From Undaria pinnatifida (Eukaryota; Sar; Phaeophyceae; Laminariales; Alariaceae), in NCBI GenBank assembly GCA_012845835.1, contig JABAKD010000016.1, positions 9,500,121 to 9,564,120 of the forward strand: a stretch of 64,000 nt of DNA. The letters run 5' to 3'. Made by a program: the position numbers and the translations under genes. The notes below the pieces were generated by a model that saw only the letters and a program-made list of their open reading frames with translations, was not told the DNA's origin and made no database searches. Positions 20,534 through 32,562 of the stretch are shown here, in pieces (the stretch's first letter is position 1; each line of letters begins with the position of its first letter).

Positions 20534-22636
20534 TTGCCTTGTGTAGGGGAAAGTGACAAGAAGAGTTCACCCCCGAGAGATGAACGATCCCATGGACCTC
20601 ACGAGTACGTATAGTGGGTACACTGAAAAAAAATCGCGTTGTTCTAAAACAAGGATGGAATTTAGTTTTGTTTCCGGACGAGTGTGGGGGTTAAGGAACA
20701 CCCCCCGTCGTTTTATCGTTCAGAGAAAAACCTTCTCAGGCCAAACGTGCTGCCTCCGTCGCAGCGCCCGTCCGATCCAACTCTTGGAAGCAAAAACGAC
20801 AAGCGTCGATGTGTAGTGTGCGAGATTTGAGTGACCGGGCGGGTCGTAGGTACCATGTACATACTACGGAGAGCGACGGGTGACGACGAGCACGGGTGGT
20901 TTCGTGCTCCCTCGAGCACACTGTACTTCGTATGCGTTGCCATTATCTATCTTTCCGAATGGTTGTTTTAGCTCTGCCGTCGATCATTTGATGTACAGGT
21001 TGGGTTCGATTAGGTCCCCTGCCCCGGCCGGGTTCCACTCATACTTCGACGTTCTCCTGGGCTTCTTGCGGGTCAATGGCCTGGTGCCGAGTTTCCCCGC
21101 CCAAAGTTCCAACTTCGAGTACTACATTTCTGAGCGCATTTCGGCTGCACTCGCCTAACTCTCGCATCTCTATCAAAGGGTGTTTTCGGATGACTATTTA
21201 TAGTAAAGTGAGGGTAGTGCATAGCTTTCTGTTCTGGCGTTTTCCGCAGTTATTGGCAGCAAAAACAGACTGGATCGCGAACGCCGGGAGGGAGGGGGGG
21301 GGGGGGAGGGAGGGCGGGGGGGGGAAGGGAGGGCGGGGGGTAGTTGTATCCCGGCTTTGCTCTGGCGTGGCTAAGCCGAGTGCTGTAGCGTGGCGACATC
21401 CTTACCTCGCCAGTCGTCTTGAATCCACCTCGCTCGTGGAAGGGAGAAGTGGTTAGGGGCCTCGTCAATCCTCTTCGATCTATCTCGCTCGTTTGAGGGG
21501 AGGAATTGGCATTAAGTAATCCGTGAGGGATTAGCCCTGGACGCCCACTTGCTTTTGTAGGATGTAAGGGCCAATTTTTTTCGTAAACAGCGCTTTGGTT
21601 AGTTCGAACTGCTTTAAATGGGTTGCGCGGCTTCGAAACCCCCCGGCAAGCGGGGGGGGGGGGCAGGGGGCGGAATGATAATCTGGGAGGGTCATTCGTC
21701 TCGGTATTCCTGTTTGTTTTATCTGGCATGTAGTGTCAGTCATGCCTCCACATGTGCTTACCGCTCTGAAGATAAAGGGTATCCCTTTTTTGGCCAAAGC
21801 CGTTGTAGTTGATGAGAGTATGGAAGTACCCAAAAAAACCAATGGAATGCCAACCTGTGCGTTACTTATGTTATATTCCTTCTGCGTCTGAAGGCATGGG
21901 ATTTTTCACCGGATTAAGCGTACGTTTGATCTCAGCTTGTTATCTGGTTCAGAGGGCGCCTCGAGCAAAGAAGGGTCCTCAGAAAGGTCCTCAGAAAGGT
22001 CCTCAGAAATTGTTACCTCTATCGCAGCGTCCGTCTCCGACGCTATGCTTCTGCTCACAACGAGCGCGGCGCGTTGATGCGCGTCAGGTGTGGGAAACGG
22101 GATGGGATGACGCGTCTCGGATAGTTCGGCTGGCTCCTGTTTTAGCGTGCCGTGTCTGCGCGTGCGCTTGCTTCCCTCCTCTTGAGAAAGGACTGATGTT
22201 GACCCTGCTCACGTGTCGCAACGTGTTGATGCACGTGCTAGGTCACTCCGAACGTAAAAGCAGCTCCTCCTCCTCCGACAGCGCAACCGCGGGCAGCAAC
22301 GCTCTTCTCGACGAAAGGTGAGCCGACAAGACGTGCGCCACGACCGACGGAGGTCATAGCGCGACATTGTTTTTTCGTTGGCCGAAAAACGCTTTCTAAA
22401 ACGAAGGACAAGGCTCTCCAACACCAAAATCGTCGGAACTCGTATTTCTTGTGTTGCACAATACGCTCCGGTTCATGGCTTCTTGAGCCATGGGGGATTG
22501 TTAATCGGATAAGAGTTTGGGGGGGGGTAAGTTATAGATATAGCGCTGCTCATAGCGAAGAGGCTCAGAAACAAAACGAACTCGGCCCACGGTAGGAGAG
22601 GTCCCTTTGGGGGCCTTTCTTAGTAGTGGCTTGGCG
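20534..22636. other. No supportable gene; MITE relics and G-runs
   Basis: 20690-20790 is a diverged family B end (GGTTAAGGAACACC..CGTTCAGAGAAAAACC). G-runs lie at 21293-21345 and 21650-21665. Plus-strand ORFs at 20880-21158 and 21809-22321 have no motif I recognise, although the latter ends close to a good donor (GAAAG/GTGAGC, 22319). Confidence 0.35.
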
Positions 22637-22925
22637 GCTACCCCCCTACTACCGTAGCCTTGATCAGAGGTATACCCTTTTTTGGCTTTGACCCGGTAGT
22701 GAAAATTAAGGGTACCCCCCTACCGTAGCCTCGATCAGAGGTATACCCTTTTTTGGCTTTGACCCGGTAGTGAAAATTAAGGGTACCCCCCTACCGTAGC
22801 CTCGATCAGAGGTATACCCTTTTTTGGCTTTGACCCAGTAGTGAAAATTGGGGGTACGCCCCTATTACCGTAGCCTTGATCTGAGGAGTACCCTTTTTTG
22901 GCTTTGACCCGGTAGTGAAAAGGCA
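22637..22925 (+). repeat. Tandem array, four copies of about 78 bp
   Basis: The unit runs CTACCGTAGCCTCGATCAG, AGGTATACCCTTTTTTGGC, TTTGACCCGGTAGTGAAAAT, AAGGGTACCCC. The first three copies are nearly identical and the last is diverged. The ACCGTAG and TATACC..TTTTTTGGC words recall the ends of family C elements, so the array may have grown from one. Confidence 0.9.
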
Positions 22926-23365
22926 GTGAAAAAAGGGGGGTATCCTATCTACCGCAGCGTGCGCCCAAGGACGGCAGACCCCGAACGCGCAACATGCCCG
23001 CGCACCGGGCAGATCTCGATCTATACGTTGATAATCTCTAGATATCGTTTTGTCTGTTTGGTGCGATACGCTGTGCAGGATCTGTACTCAGAGCGTACGG
23101 ATCCAACCCAGGAAAACATGTGTCATGGATCATTTCAGGCCGTCCATTTCTCAGCCGGCAAACATGATCTATAGGCCACGTGGCAGATCATCTATACCAG
23201 AGGTCCATCTGATGTGAAAGACGCATATACCTCTATAGATCATCTGCAGCATAGGGATCTGATCTGTCCGCGGGGACGTGTTTAACAAAACCCACCGCGC
23301 GTGGCGTGCGTCTGAACCATGAACGCACATGCGACGGTAGGAGGTACGTGCACATTTTTTTTTTC

Positions 23366-24490
23366 TTTACGCGTGCCACGATAGAGGTGCACCACTTTTT
23401 TTCTTAATACTACCCCTCAATTTTCGGAGCTCAAAACCTCTCCCAAAAACTGAAATTTGGAGAAAACTACAATCCCTATACACCGGAATGAACAAAATCC
23501 CATGGCCTTGTAGGAGGGTACACAACGAGAATCATGCAACACCAACAAAAAATGGCCTCTAGGTATTTCCGACGATTTCCGGGTTAAGGAGCCCCGTCAT
23601 ATTCAGAAACATTTTCAGCCAAAAAACGGTATACCTTAATACCTCTATGTCAGACGATTTCGGGTTAAGGAACCCCCGTCCGTCATTCAGAAAACCATTT
23701 CAGCCAAAAAACGGTATACCTTAATACCTTCATGTATTTCCGACGATTTTCGGGTTGAAGAACTCCGTCCGTCAGTCAGAAATATTTTCAGCCAAAAAAT
23801 GATATACCTTAATACCTTTATTTCAGACGGTTTCGGGTTAAGGAGCACCGTCCGTCAGCCAGATTTTTTTTCAGCCAAAAAATGGTATACCTTAATACCT
23901 TTATTTCAGACGATTTCGGGTTAAGGAGCACCGTCCGTCAGTCAGAAACCATTTCAGCCAAAAAACGGTATAACTTAATACCTCTGTGTCAGACGATTTC
24001 GGGTTAAGGAGCCCCCGTCAGTCAGAAAACCATTTCAGCCAAAAAACGGTATACCTTACCACCTCTATTTTAGACGATCTGGGGATTAAGGAACCCCCGT
24101 CATTCAAAAAACCGTTTTCACCAAAAAACGGTATAATATCTTAATACCTCTATTTCAGACAATTTGGGGATTAAGAAGCCCCCGTCATTCAGAAAACCGT
24201 GTCAGCCAAAAAACGGTATGCCTTACCACCTCTATTTCAGACGATTTGGAGATGAAGGAGCCCCCGTCATTCAGAAAACCGTGCCAGCCAAAAAACGGTA
24301 TACCTTTATACCTCTATTCCAGACAATTTGGGGATTAAGAAGCCCCCGTCATTCAGAAAACCATGCCAGCCAAAAAACGGTATACCTTAATTACTTTGTC
24401 TCAGACGATGTGGAGGCAAGGAGTCCCCGTCATTCAGAGAACCATTCAAGCCAAAAAACGTTATACCTTAACCGTAGTAGGTGTCTTCTG
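23366..24490 (+). mobile_element. Family B MITE with its right end amplified into an 83-bp satellite
   Basis: The left end (ACGCGTGCCACGATAGAGGT) and left half look like an ordinary family B element. From about 23570 the right-end block is repeated about 11 times with a mean period of 83 bp: CAGACGATTTCGGGTTAAGG, CCCCGTCATTCAGAAAACC, CAGCCAAAAAACGGTATACC, TTAATACCTCTATT. The last unit ends near 24480 with a CCGTAGTAGGTGTCTTC terminus. Units differ by point changes and small indels, so the array is not very recent. Confidence 0.8.
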
Positions 24491-24764
24491 AGGGTAGGTC
24501 ACTCGGGAAGTGTTTTGAGTAAACCGAAAGGGAAGCAGCCCTATGAGCCACCCCCCCCCCCCCCCGTGGCCTAGATATATATATATACCTGGTATATATA
24601 TTTTTTCCTATTTCGAAACCAGAATGACTTTCAGACGACGATTTGGGGGGTTAAGGACGCCCTGTCGTTCAGAAACTATTTTAAAGCGTTTTAGGAATGC
24701 AAGGAGGCGACAAAATCTATGTTCTTCCTACCTTGCCGCACCTGCCCCCCCCGCCCTCCCCCCC

Positions 24765-24945
24765 CGCTGGTTGGTGAAAACCCGACGTGCTTCGTCCCGG
24801 AATAGGAGGGATGCGAGGGCCTATGGCCATACGACTACGGCCATGCATGAACATCGAATATTGAGTACCCCCGTCCCCGTCCCCGTCCCCCTCCCCCCGG
24901 CAAGCGATGTCTGCCTGGTTGGTGAACACCCGATGTAGTTCCCAT
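24765..24945 (+). repeat. Family D repeat, one long and one short copy
   Basis: 24765-24860 has GCTGGTTGGTGAAAACCCG, ACGTGCTTCGTCCCGG and CGGCCATGCATGAAC. 24900-24945 restarts with GCGATGTCTGCCTGGTTGG and breaks off. Confidence 0.6.
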
Positions 24946-25320
24946 GGGCCACGGTACAGACGTACATCAGACACGCCTTTTTTTTTTCCCCCGGCGAGCT
25001 TATGACTCAAGGAGCTCTATATACCTTCACTCACCCCAAAAACTGATTTTGATATGAAAACTGAAAACGTGCAGTCCGACGAACAACCCGTAACCCAGAA
25101 TTATACTTCGAAGTACAAAACAACGTGCTTCATTTCGGAAAAACAAGAACGATATATCCCGACGATCTGGGATTAAGTGAGCCGTGCTTTCAGAACACAA
25201 TTTGCCCAAAAGTTGCTACCTCTTTATGTATCGTAGCGCGCGTCTGTGTACCCCGTCCCGATATATATAATAAAGATGCGGGTCTAGGATCCAAGGGAGT
25301 TCGGCCATCGGAGATAGGAT

Positions 25321-25321
25321 C

Positions 25322-25352
<31 letters not shown>
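25321..25352 (+). repeat. Poly-C tract
   Basis: About 30 consecutive C bases followed by a C/T-rich tail. Homopolymers this long are unstable and error-prone in assembly. Confidence 0.95.
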
Positions 25353-25689
25353 ATCCCCCTCTCCCGCCTCCCGCCCCTCCCCGTGGAAGGACGTCGCCAC
25401 AAATGTGCAACCAAATTACAAGCACAGCGCACTCCGGCAGCGACTTTTTGGGTGGCTCTCGTACAAGAATCCATCAAGAAAACAGTGGCGGCGGAAAGCC
25501 CCCGCTTCCTCCCGGTATGTATAATGAGTGTATAGTGAGTGGTGGTCTGGTGCGTGCCTTTTGGGCGTCGCTTACTGGTACTGCGTGCTGTTCGCGAACA
25601 GGCGCGTGTCACCGAGGGAGAACAATGTGGATAGGAACGGTCATGGAGAGGTACTGTGTAGTACGACATAATATATATGCTGTGGTTGT

Positions 25690-25721
25690 GAAGGTGGTGG
25701 TGATGGTGATGGTGATGATGA

Positions 25722-25753
<32 letters not shown>

Positions 25754-26350
25754 CCTCCGGCGGATGGGGAAAAATAAAGCTTTAGCTCACCACACTTCCA
25801 CGTATTTTCATACGCGTTGTGTGTCGAACTCAGTTGCTTTCGCAGCCCAACGCTAGCTGGCGCACCCTTCGGGTCCCATTCATTGTAGGTGATGATGATG
25901 ATGATGATGGTGATGATGGTGATGACGGTGATGATGCTGATGGTGATGGTGATGATGATGATGGTGATGGTGATGATAGTGATGGTGGTGACGATGATGG
26001 TGATGATGGTGATGGTGATGATGATGATGGTGATGGTGAGGGTGGTGATGATGACGGTGATGATGATGATGGTGGTGATGATGATGGTGATGCTGATGGT
26101 GATGATGCTGATAATGCTGATGGTGATGGTGACGGTAATGATGATGATGATGATGATGGTGATGATGGTGATGATGATTGTGATGGTGATGATGATGGTG
26201 ATGGTGATCATGGTGATGGTGATCATGGTGATGATGTTGATGATGATGATGGTGGTGCTAATGATGATGGTGGTGCTGATGATGGTGATGATGATGGTGA
26301 TGATGGTGATGGTGGTGATGATGACGGCGATGATGATGATGATGGTGGTA
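25690..26350 (+). repeat. (GAT/GGT)n triplet array, about 450 bp, plus T-run
   Basis: 25697-25726 is a short GATGGT stretch followed by a T24 run. 25888-26346 is an almost continuous mixture of GAT and GGT triplets. The frames read poly-Asp/Gly, poly-Met/Val and, on the other strand, poly-Ile/Thr. These are not genes. Confidence 0.93.
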
Positions 26351-26354
26351 TGAT

Positions 26355-27063
26355 AGTCAAACGTCATCGGACAGTAGAACGGTATACGCAATGGCAGTAA
26401 TGATGATAGCATTATCTCTCACCGATACATATTATGCGAGTGTTGGGCACGTCGCGCCCGTACGTTTTCCAAGGATTTTAGTATTTGTTGGCGTCGACAT
26501 GAAGGCTATCATATTGCTTCGAGGGCTACACCGTACATATACATGTTTGTGCCGAACCGGCGTCCTTTTTTTTTTTTTTTGTGTCCGATACAGCCTGTTA
26601 GGGTCAAAATCGCGCGACATCGCCGTGAAAAGAGACGTATCGAACTATCAATATGTCTGACGCGTGGTGTAGAACGGACGACGGCCCTATGTTTGCTCTC
26701 AATGTGCACGCAGAATCTGATGTGAATGGGAGCATAATAACCGTACCTCCCATACCGCCTTCCTTGAAGTTGGAAACTGATTAACGTATTGAAATAGTAT
26801 GCATCAGCTAAATGTCACCCCCAAACCCCACCCCCCAGGTATTATCATTGCTAATAATTGAGTACACCCCCCCCCAGGTACCATTAATGGTGGTGAAATA
26901 CAGTTTTGTAATGCAGTTTCGAGTCGCAACAAATGCGCCAGCTGCCCACAGACAGGCGTTTCGTGTGGTTTGGATCTCATCCCTGTATGGCGTTTTTGCT
27001 CCGCGCGTCTAAGATCAAGTGCTAACCTCAACTGTTTTTCTCGTGATGCCGCATCGCATGCAG
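26355..27063. other. No supportable gene; upstream of WW exon
   Basis: T14 run at 26568 and short ORFs. The last part (27005-27063) leads into the acceptor CGCATGCAG of the WW exon at 27064. Confidence 0.35.
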
Positions 27064-27180
27064 GGTGGAGCGCCTACAGGACGAAGAACGGAGAGATGTA
27101 CTACGCTAACCATCTCGACAAAATCACCACTTGGATCAGACCCGGGTCTCCTGAAGCCTCACCATCGGCATCGTCAGCAC
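27064..27180 (+). CDS. WW-domain exon 2 (117 nt, phase 1-1)
   Basis: Acceptor GCATGCAG, then GG-TGG-AGC. The translation is GWSAYRTKNGEMYYANHLDK followed by ITTWIRP and a Ser/Pro/Ala-rich tail. It has the WW signature W-x10-YY-x9-W-x2-P, with the His of strand 2 and the Thr-Thr before the second Trp. The donor is AGCAC/GTCAGT, the same position as in the later copies, where it reads AGCAC/GTGAG. Length is a multiple of three. Unlike the split domain at 15.8/19.2 kb, the whole WW fold lies in one exon. Ligand preference should be class I (PPxY-like) from the YY-x-NH pattern, but that is inferred. Confidence 0.82.
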
Positions 27181-28523
27181 GTCAGTACCACGCGGCGAGC
27201 GCCTGCAGCCGCTGCCCGCGCAGGTCCCACCGCAGGAAACTGTTTTGACCTTTATAATAAGCGAAAAAATATTCACACTACGATGCTTTTGAGCTTTTTA
27301 TCGGGGTGGTACGTTTTTGGCGTTTCTTTTATCCAACAACGGCAATTGTGTCATTGTGCGGCGAATTGGTACATGACTCGGCCCCGTCGTTGAGTGTGGA
27401 TAGCGCAAGAACGTCTTCTCCTTCGGCCTCCCCCCTTGTCGAAAGCACCACGACTACGCGTCCTAAATCTCGGGCCAGGCTTTCGCTTGCCTAGCGGTGC
27501 CACGCCCAACTGAAACGAGCCGGTTTTTGCTTCGTCAATGCTATCAGAACACGCCAAAATTAGACAACACCGCGCAGCCGGCCCCTTAGCTTGGTCATCA
27601 TCAGCGAAATGTACGGTTGATTCTGTTATATCTGGTATAGCACTATCAACTGGTAGACCACTCAGACGCAACATACTCTGCTGTGCCGCACCTGGTGCGT
27701 TTGTGAGCGTGTTGGCGTGGCGATCAGGGAGCGAAACGGGAACAATATGCGGGTGGTGCGCGTAACTACCGCTATTGCGCAATTCTCTGACAAAGAGGGA
27801 AACGCTACTTATTTGCTAGTATTAATATATTCGAGTCACTTTCAGGCAAGAATATGTTTACGACGTACATGAAAAAATAAAACAACCTGGCACCTCTCGT
27901 GGTGCTGGGGTGTTTGCTTTTGAACGCATCTGCCTTTTCGGGCAGGTACCCTGCAAACGTCGCCAGCTCTTGGAGGCGGCCCAGCGTTTGACGCCCATAG
28001 AAGCCCTGCTGCTGCTGTTTCTGCTGCTGCTGCTGGTGAGGCTGGCGTTGGCGTTGGTGCTGGTGACGCCGCTGCTGGCGTGGCTGCCGTTGGTGCTGCT
28101 GATGGTGCTGCTGTTGCCGCTGCTGGCGTGGCTGGTGGTGGTGGTGGTGGTGATGATGCTGCTAGTGTGGCCGGAGACGGTGCTACCGCTGGTCGTGGCG
28201 ACGGAGATGGTGGTCGATACATGGAGCAGCCCCTGGGTTCTGGTGAGAAACTCTTTCCGCCAACGTTTATTTTGCCTTGACAACGCCGTCCAGCGGTGTG
28301 CCTACTGCCGTGTCTATTGCAACAACACTCATTCTTGCTATAATGTGATTACTATGGTATCTGGTACGTGTGTTTGGTTTTACTCGGCGAAGTTGTGGCG
28401 AGCAACCTTTCCCACTGCGTCAGCTACAGCAGTAGTACGTTTTTGTTGTGCTCTACTATTCTGCTGTGGTCCTACTCGTGTGCTTCCGTCCCCCCGAACC
28501 GGTGATATCCTGGCTAAACGCTG

Positions 28524-28572
<49 letters not shown>

Positions 28573-29393
28573 ATCGAATGGTACGGCGGCTGCCCCGCGA
28601 AGTAGGAATTCGTCATCGATCGGTATTATCGTCATTCACGGTTAACGCACATGCCCCCCGCCCGTGAGTTGTCACACATGCTACGGTAGCCGTACCCCTG
28701 AACTTTCCCGAGGCTGACGCGTGCTTCGGTACCGTACAGATACTAATAGCACTTTCTGGGGGGAAAAAATGTTTCCGGAAAGCAAGGGACTCCTCAAAAA
28801 AAACAAAATCGTCGGAATGCCATTCTTGTTCTGCACTTTGTGAATACGTTTTATCTCTATTAGTAGGCCGTGGGTTTGGTCATTGGGTTTGCGCTTTCAG
28901 CTTACTAAAAAAAAAGTGTGTTTTTTTTTGGGGGGGTGAGGCAATAACGCTCCTCATGATGTTGTAAGAGAGAGCCTCAGAAAAAAAAAAAATGTGGTTC
29001 CCCTTTCACCGTGTGGCATGTGCCGACTCCTCGCTTGAGGGAGAAGTCTGCACCAAAATTGTACCCCAAAAACTTGACCTTGACAAGACGTGAACGTGAA
29101 GCGCAACTAGCAACCTCATGGTCCAGGTACAGCGAAACCAGGGATCTGCACGGGTCGGACCAGTTCCCGCGGGTCGGATCGGGATGTCAGGGCGACCCGG
29201 CCCGACCCGTGATACTTGGAAACCCCCCTTGACCAGCACCCGACGCTACCCGTGAGAGCTCGATCCCCATCCTGGCCGGACCCGACTCGACCCGCGAGTT
29301 GTAAAAGCCTCCTGAGCCGAGCCGCGAGCCGGATCATGACCAGTGAAGATATATATATATATATAACGGATATATATATATATTTTTGCACAC
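27181..29393. other. Mostly intron-like; triplet repeats
   Basis: No firm exon. A Ser/Pro-rich stretch after GCGCAAG (27410-27490, SARTSSPSASPLVEST) might be another linker exon. 27985-28165 is a CTG/GTG-rich tract and 28523-28573 is (TAC)n. The long ORF across them is a repeat artefact. 28740-28990 has A-, T- and G-runs. Confidence 0.4.
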
Positions 29394-29691
29394 TTACTTT
29401 CACTTTCCAGCTTCTGGACAAGCCGTGGTCACAGGTGTCACCCCTTCTCCTCCCAGGTTCTCGCCTTGAATTTTTATCTCGCATAGGGTTCAGCAATCCC
29501 ACTGCTCGTCGATGGTTCATCGAGTGTTGCTAACTCACGCTCTCGCGCTTTCCGCAAGTAAGTCAATTTGTCCACAAGAAAAAGTCCCAACGAATATATA
29601 CGAGTATGCACTCGGCGGGGCTCGAACTCACGAAACTGACCTATACCAGGCTCGAGGATACCCTGATACGCCACCGGGGCGACCGGTCTAT
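29394..29691 (-). mobile_element. tRNA-derived SINE, copy 2
   Basis: Shares about 295 bp with 2398-2695, including the Pol III-like boxes (minus strand: CGGTGGCGTATCAGGG and GAGTTCGAGCCCCGCC) and the body CAAGCCGTGGTCACAGGTG. An AT dinucleotide stretch (29350-29385) abuts its 3' side. Confidence 0.65.
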
Positions 29692-29898
29692 TATATACTC
29701 AATTGGTGTTCCGACGACATCAGGCATTCCCTAAGTCGAGGAGTTCCGTCGATTAGAAAAATGTTGGGCAAAGAAAACGCGAGGCTTTTCGCGGATCATG
29801 ATTCGGCCCACGGCTCGGGTCCCAGTGGGTTTTCAAAAACTCGCGGATCGTTTAAGTATAAAGTCAATTCAGCTGTCCCGCTGCCTTAAAAGTCTTTG

Positions 29899-30055
29899 GC
29901 GGTCCCCTCACTCGGCGGTCCCGCTACCCAAAACCTCTTCGCGGTCCCCTCTCTCGGTGGTCCCGCTGCTCAAAACCCGTTGGCGGTCCCCTCGCTCGGC
30001 GGTCCCGCCGCCCAAAAACGCTCTAGCGGTTCCCTCACGCGGCGGTCCCCTAACG
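29899..30055 (+). repeat. Tandem repeat, four units of about 42 bp
   Basis: Units begin GCGGTCCCCTCACTCGG and CGGTCCCGCTGCTCAAAAC. One frame reads a 14-residue repeat (AVPSLGGPAAQNPL). No flanking exon structure was seen, so coding is unlikely. Confidence 0.75.
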
Positions 30056-31017
30056 CACTACAGTTTTCAAAAACTCGCGGATCGAGTCGGGACGTGATCG
30101 AAATGGCATGGGTCAGCTAGGGCCGAGTCGGGAGGTGTTCAAGTCTCAAGCGTCGGGTCAGGTCACCCTGTGCCGGTCCGACCCGCGAAAAGTTACCCGA
30201 CCTGTGAACAGCCCCGAAAAAACGGTATCCCTTCTATCAAAACACGTGTCTTGTGACGAGGAAATAAAACATCGCCATTGTGGTGCAGCCAATTCATCGT
30301 TCCGCGTGCGCACCCTTACCCTTCCTTGCTCTGCATATAGTATATCAGAAAACATCGACTGTTTTTGTTTTGGAATATGACTGATTCGATAGGGGCGCGA
30401 ACCCCCCTCCCCCCCTCCCCGCGTAGCAGTCCGCATCATCTGGCCCCACGAAAAATCTTGGTTACGTTATCTCACGTACCAAACCATGTTAAACGCGAGT
30501 GCCTGCTACGACACCCACCTCTGCTTTGACACGCCGATGCCACCCCACCCACTTTACGGCTTTGGCGTTGCGCTCCCACCCTTTTCCCGACTTTTCTGTG
30601 TTGAAGAACCAGGACCAGGTAGCGACGCCAAAGGCACACCGCCCGAGAGCGGAAAAGCTCCGTTGCCACCGGGTAAGGGCGCAACCTCGACTCTGATTGG
30701 CTTGTTGCGCGGTGGATAATACGACGTTTTTCTATCTGGTCTCTTCCCGTTATGAATGTTTTGTTTTTTTTTGCTTCGCAAGGCTTGCCTTGTGCAAGGC
30801 GAAGAAAAAACGGCCCAGCAGTGTAGCTTCGCTCCCTTGTTCTTGCCTCGATATTAAAAGGCGCGCGCGTGCTACGACAAAGGTATATGAAGCACCTACT
30901 GACCAACATCCTTCTGGCCGACTGCATTATGATACGAGACTAATCATCTGAGGCACAAAAAGCCAACGTTTTATTGGGATTTAATTTGTGTTTGAAATTC
31001 GTAGAGTTGTCCCACGG
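30056..31017. other. No supportable gene
   Basis: 30070-30200 holds degenerate GGGTC/GACCC words related to the 16.5 kb array. A minus-strand ORF at 30472-30927 has no recognised motif. Confidence 0.35.
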
Positions 31018-31277
31018 TAGGAGTCATGGTTGCAGTTGTTGGATTAGCTAATAATGTACCTGCAGCCGATTGAGCTCCTCAGGTAGTGAGGAAACTGCCG
31101 GATAGTCACTGATCAAGTAATTTCACGAGTACCATATATGTGTTTTAGGACTACTCTAAGGCATAGAAGCTCGGTCGGGTTGTGTGCAAACGAATGCCTT
31201 CCAAGTCATGTATTGATAGTATCGGGTGAGATATTGAGCTTCTCGTGTGAGGAGAGGAGTGATGGGACTCATGCTGC
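31018..31277 (-). mobile_element. Family C MITE-like repeat
   Basis: Reverse complement of 7528-7760: CCCACGGTAGGAGTCATGG start, GAATGCCTTCCAAGTC, GGGTGAGATATTGAGCTTC, ATGGGACTCATGCTGCACC end. The two outer ends are well kept, so element borders are clear here. Confidence 0.65.
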
Positions 31278-31798
31278 ACCCACCTGCCGAGGGATGGCTC
31301 TGTAGTGTCGTTCGTATTTGTGTATGCGTGTGTGTCGTTGCACTTCTATTTGTTCTTCGAGGAGTGAGGTTTTGGGTGCATTGCAGAGCTCCCTTGAGTG
31401 AGGGAGCGTCAGAAAGTTCAGGTGTTTAACTACCAGTACCGTAGCACGGACTGACACAGTTTGGTGGGAACGGGGGTGTCTTCGTGAGTCAGTAGAATTT
31501 TATTTCACTTGGTTTTTCGGATCTTCCTAGCTAGGGCTCCAGCACCTTTCTTTGTGTCACCACGGACTCTAGATTTTTTACAAGAGTTAATGTGAGAAAA
31601 CAACAAACAAACAACAAGGAGCGGTTTTGTGTCAGCAGCTCGCGGGGACGAGGTTTGTGCGGCTCCAGCTCCAGGCCATCACGCGAACGTCCCTAGGAAT
31701 TTTTTGCAGTCCTGCTGTGGGCGTCGTCGAGAGCCATCACGAAAGCCCAATCCTTCGCTGCAACCTCGCAACACTTTTTCCGGGTCGATACTCTGCAG

Positions 31799-31936
31799 GA
31801 TGGAGCAGCCACATGGTGAACACGGGAGATGTGTACTACGTCAACCACGCCGACAAGACCACCACCTGGCTCAGACCCGTGACCGCTACCGCCGAGTCGT
31901 CGATATCGTCGCCGACGAAAGAAAAATCACCAGCAC
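31799..31936 (+). CDS. WW-domain exon 3 (138 nt, phase 1-1)
   Basis: Acceptor ATACTCTGCAG, then GA-TGG. It encodes GWSSHMVNTGDVYYVNHADK then TTTWLRP and a Thr/Ser/Pro tail ending SPA. Donor AGCAC/GTGAGA. All WW landmarks are present (W-x10-YY-x9-W-x2-P). It is very close in length, border sequence and tail to the exon at 40029, so the two are recent duplicates. The intron behind it shares sequence with the introns behind the copies at 35192 and 40029, which means whole exon-plus-intron units were copied. Confidence 0.85.
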
Positions 31937-32496
31937 GTGAGAGCAAGAGTAGCCCGGCAACCTATAGTCTAGTAGGCATGCAGGATGGCCGGTAGATCAT
32001 TTAAGACTATATTTGCACGACAAACTATTTGATTTTGCTTTGTTTGGTTGTTGTGTGTTTTGGCATTTTCCCTCACGACTATCAACGCTGGGCGCCAAGA
32101 GCTCTAATACGAACGATCGTCGTACACCGGACACGGCTTGCTCCTGCGGTCAGCGGTATTTTGTGGCTAAATCCACCTTCGCCTCCTTGATTCAATGCAC
32201 CGTCTCCTCCTTGGTTTAAGACATACGTCTTCTCCGTAGTTTAAAGACACCGTCTCCGCCTTCCCGATGCTAGGTTGTAGCAGCATCGCCACAGGGTCTC
32301 TTGTCCGAGCATGAGCTGTCCGACTAGGTGAAACGCACCCACACCACGGTCGTACCGCGACGACAACAAACCCGCACACGACGCTTGCCTTCCCTGCGCG
32401 CCTCGCAACTCCCCTGTCTGCTCGTTCCCACGCCATTGGGCCGCGACATGTGCGCTCGGCTCCTCGAACACGGCGGTGGATCACTTTACCATGCAG

Positions 32497-32562
32497 TAGC
32501 GGTCGCAAGCCGTCAACATGGGGGCACCACCGCCGTCAACGTGGATTCGCCGCTGCCGGCAG
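32497..32562 (+). CDS. Linker exon a (66 nt, phase 1-1)
   Basis: Acceptor TTTACCATGCAG, donor CCGGCAG/GTACGC. Reads VASRQHGGTTAVNVDSPLPA and a final Gly split by the intron. It shares the ending Pro-(Leu/Pro)-Pro-Ala-Gly and the CCGGCAG/CCTGCAG donor context with five further blocks at 35908, 36473, 37653, 39545 and 40637. The acceptor was chosen because it keeps the phase-1 rule, so the left border is tentative. Confidence 0.45.

Noticed and set aside
23570-24480. CRISPR-like regular array
   Set aside because: Units are contiguous and diverged along their whole length, with no unique spacers; the genome is eukaryotic.
25750-26412. Poly-Asp, poly-Met and poly-Ile/Thr ORFs of up to 220 codons
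   Set aside because: Pure product of the GAT/GGT triplet repeat, open in several frames at once.
27910-28605. 231-codon Leu/Val-rich ORF resembling a membrane protein
   Set aside because: The hydrophobic part is a CTG/GTG triplet repeat; the rest has no support and runs into a TAC repeat.
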